From the NCBI GenBank assembly GCA_030760725.1, contig JASWHV010000010.1:103176626-103240625 (forward strand): DNA of 64,000 nt, written 5' to 3'. Shown piece after piece: positions 36,776-49,357 of this stretch; position 1 is the stretch's first letter, and every line of letters starts with the position of its first letter. The notes under the pieces were generated by a model. The model was given only the letters and a program-made list of their open reading frames with translations. It made no database searches and was not told where the DNA came from. The translations under genes were made by a program, and so were the position numbers. Source of the stretch: Neostapfia colusana. Its lineage: Eukaryota > Streptophyta > Magnoliopsida > Poales > Poaceae.

Positions 36776-37517
36776 CGCTGCCCGGGGACGACGCGCTCGT
36801 CATAGGCCGACGCGCGCCGCCATCGCGTCGAGGTTGGCCTCGAGGGGACGCGCGCGGCGCAGGCGCAGAAATGGAGAGGCGGTTGCGGCATGCGCGCGGC
36901 GGGGACGTATATAAACGGGTTCGGGTCTCGTCTCCGCCGATCTGTACGGGTTTCACGGCGGGGAACCCGTAAGGCCGCTCCACGACCCGTTCCCTCTTAC
37001 ATTTTTTATTTTTTTTATGGCAAGCTAACAACACGTGGGGCCATCCGTTCTTACATCTCTCTCTCTCTCTCTCTCTCATTTGGGCACCTGCTCGACAGCA
37101 GCAGTAGGAGCTGATGTTAAAATTAGCAACTTTTGATTGTACTCCTAGAAGAAGAATGGGATTGCAGAAATCCTCCTCATTATGAGATACCTAGAGAGAG
37201 AGATTAGCGGTGCTAATCTTCAACCGCCGCCTTCTTCTTCTTCTTATTCTTCTTCCTTGGTCAGGTACATTTGAAAATTTCTCCAGATTTGTTCAATTCT
37301 ACTTGATTAGTTTTGCAAAGTTGATCGCCTTTGTTAATGTTTGTTTGAAGCATGTAAGATGCTGGCCGGTGATGAGATTGTTGACCTGCACGCACGTCGC
37401 GATCATGGAGGTAAAAATAATGGAGCGACGAGGTGGCCACGTACGTGACGCGATACTTGCTTGATCGACGCTGCCTCTAATGCGCAGAAGGACGGCGGCG
37501 CGCGCGGACGGCCGGCG
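36776..37517. other. Divergent promoter region with TATA-like element and TC repeat
   Basis: Lies between the small protein gene (-) and the kinase gene (+). It contains TATATAAA at 36908-36915 and a (TC)n run at 37056-37077. A short ATGGAG|GTAAAA donor at 37405-37413 may be an alternative first exon of the kinase (see findings). Confidence 0.5.
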
Positions 37518-40500
37518 ATGGCGGAGGGCCGCCGGGAGATGGACTCGCCGCGGTTCCGCGCCATCCTCCGCGCCACCAGCGGCCGCCGGAAGCGCGCGAC
37601 GGACGTGAAGAGCTTCTCGCACGAGATCAGCGCGCGCGGCGGCGGCGGCGGCGTCCCGGCCATGCGCAAGATGGTGCGCGGCGGCACCACGCCCGAGGAG
37701 TTCGTCGGCGCCATCCGGACCAAGTTCATCCGCCTCAAGGAGGAGGTGGACTGCGACCTGGGCGTGTTCGCCGGCGACCTCGTCGGCGTGCTGGCGCGGG
37801 AAGGCCAGCCGGAGGAGTCGCGCGTCGCGCTGGAGGACCTGCTGGTGGTGGCGCAGCGGTGCGCGGAGATGAGCCCCGAGGAGTTCTGGACCAGGTGCGA
37901 GGGCGTCGTGCAGGGCCTCGACGACCGCCGACAGGAGCTCGCCGCCGGCGTGTCCAAGCAGGCGCACACGCGCATCCTCTTCATCCTCACGCGCTGCACG
38001 CGCCTTCTGCAGTTCCGCAAGGAGGCTGGCGCCGGCCGCCGCTACGCCGCCGTCGACGACAAGCAGCACGTGCTCCGCCTGCACCAGCTCAGCGACATCG
38101 GCCTCTTCCCCTTCCATGTCGCCGGCGCCGCCTCCGGGGACCTCGGCCGCAAAAGCACCTCAAGCCTCACCGAGCTCAAGGACAGGTTCATCCGCCGACG
38201 GATGCTCGAGCACGACCACCTCACCATCGACTTCTCCCCGGCGAGGATCTTCTCAGCGGCTGACCACTCCCCCACCGGAAAGATCGCGTCTTGGAAGAAG
38301 CTCCCGTCCCCTGCCGAGAAGAACAAGACCGGCGGCGGCAGGAACTCCGCCGCGAACGCCGATGCCGCCAAAGCGGACGCCGACACGCCGACGAGGAAGA
38401 AGGCCATCACCCACAACAAGGCGACGGTGGACGAGATCGTGGAGCGCGTCGAAGCGGCGAGCATCCACCCGGACGGGCTGGCCTGCCTGGGAATGCAGCT
38501 GGAGACGACGCCGTCGCAGTACCCGGAGGCGCAGCAGATCATGGTGGACGGCAAGCCGCGGATGATCTGCCGCATCTGCGACTTCGAGATCCCCATGGCG
38601 TGCGCCGAGGGCCACTTCGTCGTGTGCACGCTCGCCGACCGATGCGACGGAAAGGGCCTCAGCGCCGACCAGCGCCTGCTGCGCGTCGCCGAGGTGCTCG
38701 ACCGCGTGCTCGCCTGCTTCGAGTCGCGGAGCCCCCACGCCGCCGCGCAGGAGGTAGTCGCCGGCGACAGGGGGAGCACGTCGTCGTCCGCGACCGAGTC
38801 CGACGCGTCCTTCTCCAACGCCGACCACGACGCCTTGTCCCACCTGCTCGCCGTGCCGTCCACCGAGCTCTTCTCGGAGGGGGCGCTGACGCCGGCGTCG
38901 GGGAGCCTGCCGCAGTCGCCATTGCTGACGCCCAGGACGAGCCACGCGGAGTCGCAGCTGACCAAGCACAAGGGGTTCGCGGAGCTGGAGAACTTCCAGC
39001 AGATCGAGAGCCTGCTGGCCATCGCGCGCGGCGTCGAGAGCATCAAGAGCTCCGAGTACAGCTCGCTCGAGGACCTGAGCTCCTACCTCGAGGACCTCAA
39101 CGCCGTCATCGACACGAGGAAGGTCGACGCCCTAGTCGTCGAGACGTTCGGACGGCGGATCGCCAAGCTCCTACAGTAAGATCTCATCCGTTCGCCCTCC
39201 CAAGTCTGATTACTCTTCCCGTGCAACTAGATCAAACCACCAAACCTCTGCTCTTCGTCTCCATGAAGGGAGAAATTCATGCAGCTGTGCGGCCAAATCG
39301 ACGACATGAACACCGACGCGCTGGGCCCGATCGACGAGGACGGCCCCATGGACAACAGCGTGAGCTCGAGGACGAGCCAGGCGATGAACGGCAAGTTCAA
39401 GGACCGGACGTCGATCGAGGACTTCGAGATCATCAAGCCCATCAGCCGCGGCGCGTTCGGCCGCGTGTTCCTCGCCAAGAAGCGGGTCACCGGCGACCTC
39501 TTCGCCATCAAGGTGCTCAAGAAGGCGGACATGATCCGCAAGAACGCGGTGGAGAGCATCCTGGCGGAGCGCGACATCCTCATCTCGGCGCGCAACCCGT
39601 TCGTGGTGAGTGCCCAAGCCCTTATATATCCGGTAATGGACAGGTCGGCTGAGATTGTCAGTGTCTTCCCCTTAACTACTCGGCATCTATCTTCTGGTAA
39701 TGCACAGGTCCGATTTTTCTACTCCTTCACGTGTAGGGAAAACCTCTACCTCGTCATGGAGTACATCAACGGAGGGGACCTCTACTCCCTCCTCAGGAAC
39801 CTCGGCTGCCTCGACGAGGACATGGCAAGAACATACATAGCTGAACTTGTGAGTTGGCACTGACATTTTTCTCATTACTTCCAGCATTTTTCTGCAAGTA
39901 TTAATCTTTCTTTCTGAAATCCTGATCTGAATGAGAATGTAGGTTCTCGCATTGGAGTACCTGCACTCCATGAACGTGATCCACCGTGACCTGAAGCCTG
40001 ACAACCTGTTGATCTCTCGCGAAGGCCATATAAAGCTGACTGATTTCGGGCTATCAAAGGTTGGTCTCATCAACAGCACGGACGATTTCTCCGGGCCGGA
40101 TGCGAGCAGCGTTCTAGTGGGTGACCATCATCCGACAGATGCAGAGCAACGCGCTCTCAAGAGAGAGCAGCGGCAGAAGCAGACGGCCGTGGGAACCCCT
40201 GACTACTTGGCACCCGAGATACTGCTGGGCATGACCCATGGTTCGTCATCCGCTGCAGTCCTTGCTCCGTTCAACGCTCGAATTTCTGTGAGATTCACCT
40301 GCAGCGAACTTTCTGATTTCCTTGTGTGCAGGTCCTACTGCAGATTGGTGGTCGGTTGGCATCATTCTCTTTGAGCTTCTTGTGGGGATTCCTCCGTTCA
40401 ATGCTGAGCACCCGCAGGTCTTCACGATCTTATATTTATCTTCTCTGATTTGGCCAGCATATTTTCATGAAGTCGGAGTTAAAGCCATCTGGCTCTGTTG

Positions 40501-41940
40501 GCCTCTCTTTTGGTAGCTCCAAAATGATTTTACCTATTTCCTCCTTAATAAAAGGGCCTTCCCGTGATTCCGTGTCATCTACCATATCTAGTAAATCACT
40601 TAAATTGAACTGCATTCCAGAGAATTCACTAGTGCCTGATCGTTCATTGTATGATTCCCATAACAACAGTGCCTTTTCTTCTTGCGAGTAGCCGAGTACA
40701 CCTCTTGTCCAGATGCAGCATCAGTTTTTTTAGAAATTATATTAACAATATTGGGCCTTTGCAGATTATATTTGACAATATAATGAATAGAGAAATACCT
40801 TGGCCACATGTACCAGAGGAACTGAGCTTTGAAGCATATGATCTGATTGACAAGTAAGTCGTAAAAAATAAAAGAAAATTGCAAAAATTACAATTAGATG
40901 CACACGATAGGCCTACATGCCGCAAATATTTTTTTTTTCAACTCACCCTGTCACTTGATAGGTTGTTAATCGAAAACCCAGTGCAAAGATTAGGTGCTAC
41001 TGGTGCTGGAGAGGTACTCTTTTTTCTTGTTCTTGTTTCCTTCTTCGCCAAAGCTTACCACTCATGAACATTGCACTAACTGAAATATGCCATTAGAGCA
41101 GGTAAAGGCTCATCCGTTCTTCAAAGACATAAACTGGGACATGCTCGCCAGACAGAAGGTTGCAATGCAATCGCAACGACTGAAAATTTAAATTATCATT
41201 ATCGCTTCTGGATAGTATTCCCTCCGGTCATGTTTTGTTGTCGTTTCAGACAAGAAAAATGATCTAGATTCAACAATACTTTGCTGTCTGAAACGTCAAG
41301 AAAACAAGAACAGAGGGAGTTGTACAGAAATTCAGGCAGCACCCAAGAAAATGCCTCCCGAATAAGACGCTCAATTACAGTTTTCTTCTTTGTAGGCTGC
41401 ATTCATCCCTTCCACAGATGACGAATACGACACGAGCTATTTCGCCTGCCGCCATGCCTGGGGCAGTGCCGACGAGCAGGTCAATACGGCCTCCAACGAG
41501 TATGATGATAGGAGTGAGACCAGCAGCATGAGCTGCGGCAGCAGTCCACACAGCTGCGACTACGAGGATGATGTACGTGTGCTGGATCTCGCCAACTGGT
41601 CCTTCTTGATTAGTTTCCTGTAGGGATTCAGATGTCACGGGCTTTTTATTTGATTCTGCACGAAACGCTGTTAGGGTGATGAGTGTGGTAGCATGGAAGA
41701 GTTCGGAGCACCATCGTTATCGGTGAAGTATTCTTTCAGCAACTTTTCATTCAAGGTAAACTATCATCTGAATTTCCGGTCGCATAATATATTTCCATCT
41801 GAAGTGTCATGACATTTCAGTATTGTCCTTTACCCATATTTTTCCTTTGAAACCCGCAGAATATCTCCCAGTTAGCATCGATGAACTACGATCTGATAAC
41901 AAAGCACAACGAGGATCCTCTTCAGTCTTCAAAATCCTGA
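37518..41940 (+). CDS. IRE/IREH1-type AGC protein kinase
   Basis: INCOMPLETE ROOT HAIR ELONGATION-type Ser/Thr kinases are plant AGC VIII-related enzymes acting in tip growth and cytoskeletal control. Eleven exons: 37518-39175, 39269-39605, 39708-39848, 39943-40240, 40332-40417, 40765-40853, 40962-41013, 41102-41158, 41396-41572, 41675-41755 and 41860-41940 (3057 nt, 1018 residues). The N-terminal half carries the family block SPRFRAILRATSGRRKRATD, VFAGDLVGVL and QAHTRILFILTRCTRLLQF, and a zinc-finger-like C351/C354/H366/C370. Kinase: SRGAFGRVF, catalytic K634, HRD with D728, DFG at 746-748, a roughly 50-residue activation-loop insert as in MAST/Greatwall kinases, then GTPDYLAPE. The tail VKYSFSNFSFKNISQLA is the AGC hydrophobic-motif region. 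The protein is shorter at the N-terminus than the longest Arabidopsis members as I recall them. Confidence 0.93.
40436..40735 (-). mobile_element. LINE reverse-transcriptase fragment in kinase intron
   Basis: On the minus strand, 40666-40436 reads in one frame through YNERSGTSEFSGM, then FIKEEIGKIILELPKERPT, EPDGFNSDFMKICWP, the signature of plant non-LTR reverse transcriptase just before the catalytic core (usually PGPDGF). Only about 75 residues remain. It lies antisense in the intron 40418-40764 of the IRE-type kinase. No ends or target duplication were defined. Confidence 0.8.
41216..41324. mobile_element. Stowaway-type MITE in kinase intron
   Basis: The left end TTCCCTCCGGTCATGTTTTG and inverted right end CTCCCTCTGTTCTTGTTTTC align, and both continue into a shared GACGTTTCAGAC-like block. 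About 108 bp, within intron 41159-41395. Confidence 0.8.
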
Positions 41941-42487
41941 GACCATGCATGCATAAGAGCAAATTCGAACAAAAAAGGTTAGCAGTCTGTCGAAGGTGAT
42001 TAAGCTGATCATACCTGTTCCTACTTGTTGCAGTGTGCAAATCAAGGCTACACATTTATGTTGAGTGAAACAACTGACGCTGTACTGTTGTCTAGTTTTG
42101 TTAGTCAGGAACTGAACCTCCTCATGTGTTGGGCTTGGACCTACCCGGCCGTGATGGTGTGAAGCAATGAAAGTGAACCTGCATGTTTTCGCTGGACCTT
42201 GTTATTCAGTCGTTAGTGAGTAGAGAGCCCTTTTGTTCTGGCGAAACGCAATGAATGATAAGAAAAGCAATTGATGGTAAGATGAGAAGCTCCAGGGAGG
42301 CTTCTTGACCTGAAGATGCTTCAGTGATAGCTAGTACAGAGATCGTTGTTGTCATGTAAGGTAGATTTGGTTGGTATCCACTGTTGTCATCCAAGCAACT
42401 GGTTGTAGATGTGTACCTTGTCTGCAGAGAGATGCCACAGTAGATGTAGAACTGTAAACCTTTTCTTTTCCTCTGAGGAACCTGTAA

Positions 42488-42796
42488 ATGTTCTTGAACC
42501 GTGTCGCCGCCCAGGTGAACACGGGCTCGGGCAGGTTTTCCGTTGCCAATGCAAGTTCTTGGGTTGGGAGTTGGGACCGTGACCAAGACGATTCTACGCG
42601 CGTCGTCGTGCTACTGCCCCTCGGGTACTCTCCTCGACATGCCGGAGAAGAAGGGCTCATCGTCCTTGACCTGGAGACCAAAGAGATGCACGCGGTTTAC
42701 AGGAACAGGAGGCGCGACTTCCTGTGCGAGGACGTGCACGACTTCCTGTACGAGGTCGACCTGGTCTCGCGCCTATCAGCCATGAAGATCTTCTAG
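42488..42796 (+). pseudogene. F-box-like C-terminal remnant
   Basis: A 102-residue frame. Its second half, GEEGLIVLDLETKEMHAVYR then YEVDLVSRLSAMKIF, resembles the C-terminal end of grass F-box proteins (a GxxFxIDLET-type blade followed by YEVDLxSxLxxMK). No F-box domain or upstream exon is present between it and the kinase stop at 41940, and the part before GEEG looks unrelated. I read it as a gene fragment or pseudogene. A short real gene with unusual structure is possible but less likely. It sits 550 bp downstream of the kinase gene on the same strand and could be part of a long read-through transcript. Confidence 0.4.
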
Positions 42797-42827
42797 TTTT
42801 ATCTGTGAGCTGATGATAAAATCTTCT

Positions 42828-42934
42828 ACTCTCTCCGCTTCGAATTATTTTACGTTCTTCCATTTCAAATCATTTAACACTACTTAGTTCAAAATTAAAC
42901 TAGTCAATGTGAAATAATTCAAAACGGGAGTAGT
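42828..42934. mobile_element. MITE remnant
   Basis: The left end TACTCTCTCCGCTTCGAATT and inverted right end TACTCCCGTTTTGAATTATT are related, with CTAGTTTAATTTTG-like inner sequence shared with other copies in the window. Degenerate. Confidence 0.55.
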
Positions 42935-43367
42935 AGTTTATGTTAGCGTGGAAAAAATTCAAACCCAGAAACTTTTTGAGACACAAGCATATCTGGAATT
43001 ATCCACTTCTGCATCAAACAACTTGGATGCTTTGAGCTTATTACACAACTTATATTCAGGCTTGTTTCGAGGGATGGGATTATAACCCAAATCCTCAGAA
43101 CTTTGTACAGATTCAACTTAACTCTAAAATTTTCTAAAGCAATCCCCCTCTTTTTTACAGTAGTACCATCAGTAATCTATGTTGTATTTACACTCCTCCG
43201 ATTGAGGCCACACCATTTCAATTTACAAAAAAAAAACAGCTTAAATTACACATATGCTAGACAAGCACTGATGCAGCGGCCTCCAGTCAGGGTCCACAAG
43301 GTTCTGTGAATCTGAATGGACCTTAGAGCTTAGGAGGATAAGCTTCAACAATGCCTTTCCATTCTCC

Positions 43368-46300
43368 TCAGGCCACAAATGACGAAGAATGCTCGTATAT
43401 CTCGTTTGCCTGTGCCACTGGGACATACACGACGTCTGCAAGTGAGCTGTGGGTGCGGCCGTAGAAAATGTAGACGAAGACTCCCATCACCAGCCATACC
43501 CCAACCCGCATCCAAGTCCCACCGCTGATGAAGAGTAATACATGGGAAAATTAGCAAGCTTCAGACGTACGTAGGCATGCTTCAACTCTGAAGAAGCTAC
43601 CGGAAAGCAGGCCTATAGATCGTTGGATCAGTGGATTGACTCACCTCAGATTTATCAGCAAGTACGTGTTTATGAGGATACACATCACCGGCAGCAGCGG
43701 AACAAATGGGCAAATGAACCCTGCATCAGAAGCAACGGCAACATGTGTAACGCCAAGTAAATTCACCAACAGGATCCAGTATAGAGAACTACAGAAGCCT
43801 GCCATGGTGTGAGTACCTCCCGAATGACCAAACGAGTGCCTTCCGTCATCTTGGTCAATCCAGCAGAGCACCCCCAGACCAGTCAGGAGAAGCAGGCCAC
43901 CAAATAAACAGATGAAGCATTGCGCTAGGCTGATAACCCATGAGAAAGATGTTAATGTTAGAAAAACGAGTGTACTGCAGATGCACGAAAGCTCACTATT
44001 TGACCAATCGGTGTGCCCTGGCATGCTAAATCACATGCCTTTCACACTTACAATGGCAAGAATGTTGCAGAAGCTGAGGATGTGAGAACCAACACCCCGA
44101 TGCAGACAGATGCAATGCTGCAAGCAGCGGTCTTGCGCCGCTTTGCCTCATCCAACTTGCCTAAATAGTTCACAGACAAATTTACTGTTACACTAACGGA
44201 AATGCATGTATTTAGAATTTGAACATATTAGGTTGACATGCAGTGGCCTAGACGTACTTGCATATAGGTGCTTCTCAGTAAGGGGCTCCTTAATTGATTC
44301 TACTACAACCACGTCATTTATTTCTGATGCTCCCTGTCCATGATCCGCATCTCCCATAGGACCCGTCACCTTTTCCTCATAATTTTCTTGGCTCAAACGG
44401 AATGATGCTTGCAGGGAAGATGGCAGGGGTACCTCATCTGGAGGAACATACCTGAGGATCAAAATGGATACAGCAACTATAGTGAACGCGAGGAGCGTGC
44501 CTACACTGACCTGCGGCCAAAAAAAAATCAACCCTTTAGCCTCCAAGCTACACTTTTTGATAATGCAGAAAATTATAAAATGTCCTCTGCATCTGCAGCA
44601 GGGATAAATTGGATATTGAGCCAAAGCCCATTAATTATTAACACTTCTCTAGCGGTTCCTCCATCCTTACCATCCCTGCTAGCTCAGAGACATCCATGAA
44701 GAACGCAAGAGTAGCTGCACAGATGCCTGTGACAATTGTGCTCTTGACAGGAACTTGTGTCTTCTTGTTCACGTCACAAAAGAAGGACGGCAAGAGGCCA
44801 TCTCGTGCCATGGCCATGAATATTCTTGGCTGCGAGGAATATCAAACGATAACTTCAAATATATATATATATATAGCAGCATGGTGTGTAATATATATTT
44901 CAGCAGAGAGGACAGATAAATTCGAACTGTGAATCACTAGCGAGATGATGTTTGGGTTTCCAGCACATGTTATCTAGAAAAGGAAAAAGGGTGTATCCGA
45001 AAAGGAGCAGAATATAAATAACAGATTAGAGCAGAATATACATCTATAGGGTTGTTGATTATGGTTTCAGCTTAAACTGCCCATTTGAAAAGCTCGTCCT
45101 GTTCATAAAATCAATTCTCCTGAGTGATAATGATTCCACCAGAGAAATTGGTTTCCATACTTATTTGTGTTAACCATACGTTCTTGGAGAGTTTATGCAA
45201 TTCCACCGAGAGCAGGATTGCAAATTATAATGAATATTTGCTCATTTATCTATATACCTGTGGCAGTATTGATCCCATCAAGGTTGAACAGAGAGCAAGA
45301 ACAGCACCAGATGTTACAAGATACCTAAAAAACAAGATAAGCACATGAGCCGTCTCAGTGGGAAGCAGATTAGATCAACTGGTGAAATTGGAGTATGGGA
45401 GTACTTACATTGCCCAATGCATTCCATGTTTTGCAAAGGCGGACGAGATAGGAGTATCTGGGTCCATAGCAAAGTATGGTACCAGTCCAACAATAACAAC
45501 TGAAACCAACATGTACAAGGAACAGCAAATTGACAATGCCGTTGCGATTCCCAGTGGCAGATCTCGCTGTGGATTTTTCACCTGTTCAATCATAATGGAA
45601 GAATTAGGATTTTTAATTAATGCCAACAACAATAAAGCCTTTGACTCAAACAACGACAATTTTCACTAATCCCAACGATTCAGCAATAAGAGACCAAGTC
45701 AGTCTAGGAAATAGGACTTTCCTTACCTCCTCAGCAGTGCTAGCAACTGAATCGAAGCCTATGTATGCAAAGAAAACTGTTGCTGACCCAGCAAGCATTC
45801 CGTTTATTCCATATGGGAAAAATCTGAAAAGAATCAGAAACAATAAGCATACAGACACTGTTTGGTTGATCCAAGTGGGCAAAGAGAGAGATGCTTTTTT
45901 GCATTACCCGCCGGCAACCTTATAGCCAACCCATCCTGTTTGGAAGCCAATATAACTACCGGCTATAATAACAAACAACATCACAAAGCAATTCAGGACT
46001 GTCACAACTCCTTGTACAAACGAGCTCTGTGCAAAAAAAAATGGAGATCAAAGTTCACACACCATATTACTTGACAAAAAAAAACAAGGAATATATTATT
46101 GAACTGGAGAAGGCGGCAACCTCTTTGATCCCCACACAGAGCAAACCAGTAACAACGAAGACCAGGAAAGCAGCACAAGGATCAACAACAACATCCAGCC
46201 ATGGGATCTCATGGCGTGCTAAAATCCATGGTAGACTATCCGATCCTCCGAAAAATAAGGCCTGAAAACAGAAGAGTTATTTTTTTTTTCATTTAGTTCA

Positions 46301-47749
46301 TAAGAAGAGACGAGGAAATCCAATTACTGCTCAATATGCCCCATGAACAAGCCTGGTGCAGGGGCAATCCCACATACCAGGTTGGGAGAGATGCCACGAG
46401 CAACAGCTGATCCACCAATTGTATACTCCAGTATCAAAGCCCAACCAATCAACCATGCAACTCTGCATAATGAATACTGACAATGTAAGAAAAGAAACTT
46501 AACAGCACAAGACATGCTCGATCATTTCAGTAAATTACCCTTCACCAACGCAGATGTATGAATAATGGTAGGCACTTCCTGCAGAAGGGCAACGGCTAGC
46601 AAGCTCTGCATAGCAAAATGCGGAAAGTGCAGCAGCTAACCCAGCTATCAGAAACGAAAGTGACAATGCTGGCCCAGCATGCTCCCGAGCAACAGTTCCA
46701 ACAAGGACGTACACCCCAGCTCCAATCGTGGAGCCAACACCTGATCGGTAACATAAAAGATTCCATGAACAATACGTTATGAAATAAAACGCTATAATTA
46801 GTCCATTGCACGTGCTGTCTGCATAAGTTTCTAACAAATAAGGAAACACACAGCCTGAACTTCAGAAGAATGTAAACACTTGTACATAAAGACAAGCTTG
46901 CCATATCTAGTCTTGTTATACTTTGATGAGTTTGAAATTGTGGACCAACTTAGCAGGAGACATGTGCCAAATGCATCTGCTCCATGAAGGTAAGCAATGT
47001 TTAGAATCTGGAATCCTGAGGATCGACCAACACCCACCTTACCAGTTGCCAACACAACACTGACCCAACACCATCAACAAACAAGCCGAAGAAGCACATC
47101 TATGAAACAGATAAAAGCGTAATATTCACTTCGGACACCTCTGAACCTTCTTGAAAACTACGGGATGATTGGGGGTTATGGTTCAAGGCAGGCAGGCACA
47201 AGAACCAAAACTTTCTGATCGAAAATTCGAAATGGAATGACACGCAATAAGTCGAGGGGCGTCAGGTGGCGCGAAAAGGGTGACGAACTCAGAGAATTCA
47301 AGTTCGAAACATCACAGAAAAAAACAGAAAAACAAAAGAGGCGTGTAAATTTAGTAACAGAACACAGTTCACAACCGATTCAGAGAAATCCAAAATATTC
47401 TACTCCATTCGAACGGCAAGAGTCCAGCAGATTCCACGCAGAACCTGCGGTCTGGAACACAAACACGAGGTCCAAGCACGAAACGCCACGGCGAGGATCG
47501 TGCTTTCACGACGAAGTCCCAGATAGATCCACCGAAAGTAACGAGACCCGGGTCAGGGAAAAGGGGGGAAGAAAATAAAAGTGGCATCTCGGAAAGAAAG
47601 AAAAAAAAAGAAGAAGAAGAGGGGTCCGGACCTATTGCGACCAGCTGGGTGATGGAGAGCTCCTTGCGGAGCTGCTGCGCGCCGGCGGCGCGCGCCCGCT
47701 CGGAGTCCACCTGCTTCCGCCGCATCAGCGCGCGGACCCCGCCGCCCAT
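43368..47749 (-). CDS. Cationic amino acid transporter (CAT family, APC superfamily)
   Basis: Fourteen exons: 47749-47632, 46740-46539, 46462-46378, 46261-46121, 46026-45908, 45823-45727, 45581-45409, 45324-45258, 44829-44671, 44510-44258, 44160-44052, 43929-43817, 43720-43645 and 43524-43368 (1869 nt, 622 residues). The protein is a multi-pass (about 14 helices) permease moving basic and other amino acids, probably at the tonoplast or plasma membrane. The N-terminus (MRRKQVDSERARAAGAQQLR) is cytosolic. The first helix has the APC signature GVGSTIGAGVYVLVGTVARE. Other family blocks are LSAFCYAELASRCPSAGSAY, FFAYIGFDSVASTAEE followed by VKNPQRDLPLGI, and PRIFMAMARDGLLPSFF. A hydrophilic Glu-rich loop (about residues 410-460) precedes the last helices. 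The length and loop fit the plant CAT2/3/4 subgroup. Substrate is inferred from family only. Confidence 0.93.
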
Positions 47750-49357
47750 CCTCGACGGGTCACCGGAAAAGAAGAAAAAAAAAAGGCACGACCTTTCTTT
47801 CCAACGCGCGCAGGTCGGTGAGCGGCTTCCCCGGGAGCGCGGGAGGCGGCTCGAGCTAGGCCGCCGCCGCTCTCTCCCTTCCTCCCTCCCTCCCTCCCTC
47901 CTCCCGCCGGTCCGTCCTTGCTTGTTGTGCTCGAACGGGAGGCAGGTTCGTTTGATGGCGTGCCGCTGCTGCCTTATTAAAATACGCGGATCACATCACG
48001 TTTCCCATCAGTAAGCTCGAAACTGTTCTTTATTCCGGGCAATTTGTCGGTCTCACGAAGCTACACGCACGAACCAGGCCAATCTCCCGATCACACTTTG
48101 AAATTCCTCAAAGTCGTGTGAGGAGCTTGTGGTTTACAAACGCTGCTGCAGTTCTTCATCTGGGTCACGCAACTCTTTCATCTGGTTTGAAGTAGTCGTG
48201 TGAGAGAATCTGGTTAGGCCAGTCGTCGTCAACAACAAAAAGGAAAGAAAAGAAAAGAGAAAAGATTGAGAAATACCAGAAAAAAAAGTGTGGGATCTAG
48301 TAGCTGGAGGAAACGGGCTCCTATCACTTTCGATCGGTTCTTTTCCGGAAACAACACCGAACAGGCTGATTAAGCGATGCCGTGTTGGCATCTGCTCTCT
48401 CTCTCTCTCTTACAAAATCACGGTTTTTTCCAAGATATTTCCCCCCCCCCCCTCATCGGAGAGCCGTAGGAGCTCAGAACATGATATTTTTTCCCCTCAT
48501 CGACTTGATGATTACGGCTACGGCTGTGCATGGTGACGACGCTTCACTGTGCCCTCCAAGAAAGCAAGTGAAGTGAACCATCGACGTCCGGTTCGACGTG
48601 GCCACGCGTCTCATTCTTATCCAATAGGCGGAGAGTCCACATGGGGAAAAACCATACCCCATTTTGCAATGTTATTATTGCCACGCATAAAGGTGAGGAA
48701 TTGCTTGCTTGCATAAAGGTATTATTGGTGGAAAACCGGGACTGATAAATTTCTCTTTCTCTTTTTTTCTTTCTTGGTTTCCGATCGTCATTTTTGTCTT
48801 GCTTGCATTTGCACTGGTAGATCGTGTACTGTAAAACACGACGTATGTACCAACGGGCTGTCCATTCTTCGATCACATCCTATATATTGCCTCCTCCATA
48901 TATTTCAGAAGCAAAAAAAAGCTAAAAAATGATCAAAAGAAACAAGTACTATGAAGGAACATCCCAGGACGAGATGAAATAAATCTACGGGGAAAAACCA
49001 GGAAGCAACTGAAACCATGACTCAGTGCAGTGCATCTTCAATATTTCTGCCACGTGTCCCTCCCTCGCGAATCATAAAGCAGTTGAGAAAATAGTAACAG
49101 GGTTAATTTATATTTTACTCAACTGATTTATGATTCAAAGACAAAATCCAGAAAGCGTGCAACTAAGACAACATTGTTACAGAGGATTTGTGTTTGAGAC
49201 GATGCAGCGTAAAGAGGCAAGATCCAAGGCTCTTTTTATGGCACGTCTCCTGCTGCTTATCCACGAGGTTAGACGACGACGACGACGACCCTGCCGCGCT
49301 TTTTCGATACCAGCAGCAACGACGACGACGACGACGACGAAACGGTGGGAGCTCTGC
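47750..49357. other. Transporter promoter/leader and cysteine oxidase 3' flank
   Basis: 47750-47940 is a GC- and CCT-rich leader of the transporter gene. 48000-49357 is mostly AT-rich with a C10 run near 48442 and no coding signal. No mobile element was recognised. Confidence 0.5.

Larger units (their letters stand above)
41941..43367. other. Kinase 3' flank, F-box remnant, transporter 3' flank
   Basis: 41941-42480 is 3' flank of the kinase gene. 42488-42796 is the F-box-like remnant. 42828-42934 is a MITE remnant. 42940-43367 is AT-rich 3' flank of the transporter gene. Confidence 0.5.

Noticed and set aside
36130..36914. Other long frames (both strands) over the small Cys/Arg-rich gene
   Set aside because: Low-complexity Arg/Pro/Ser products; only the 36245-36775 frame has a structured hydrophobic core and an acidic end resembling known plant proteins.
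38291..39652. 453-codon frame on the plus strand inside the kinase first exon
   Set aside because: It overlaps the kinase reading frame in a shifted phase; the Arg/Gly/Pro-rich product comes from the GC-rich codons of the real exon, while the other frame shows clear kinase-family blocks.
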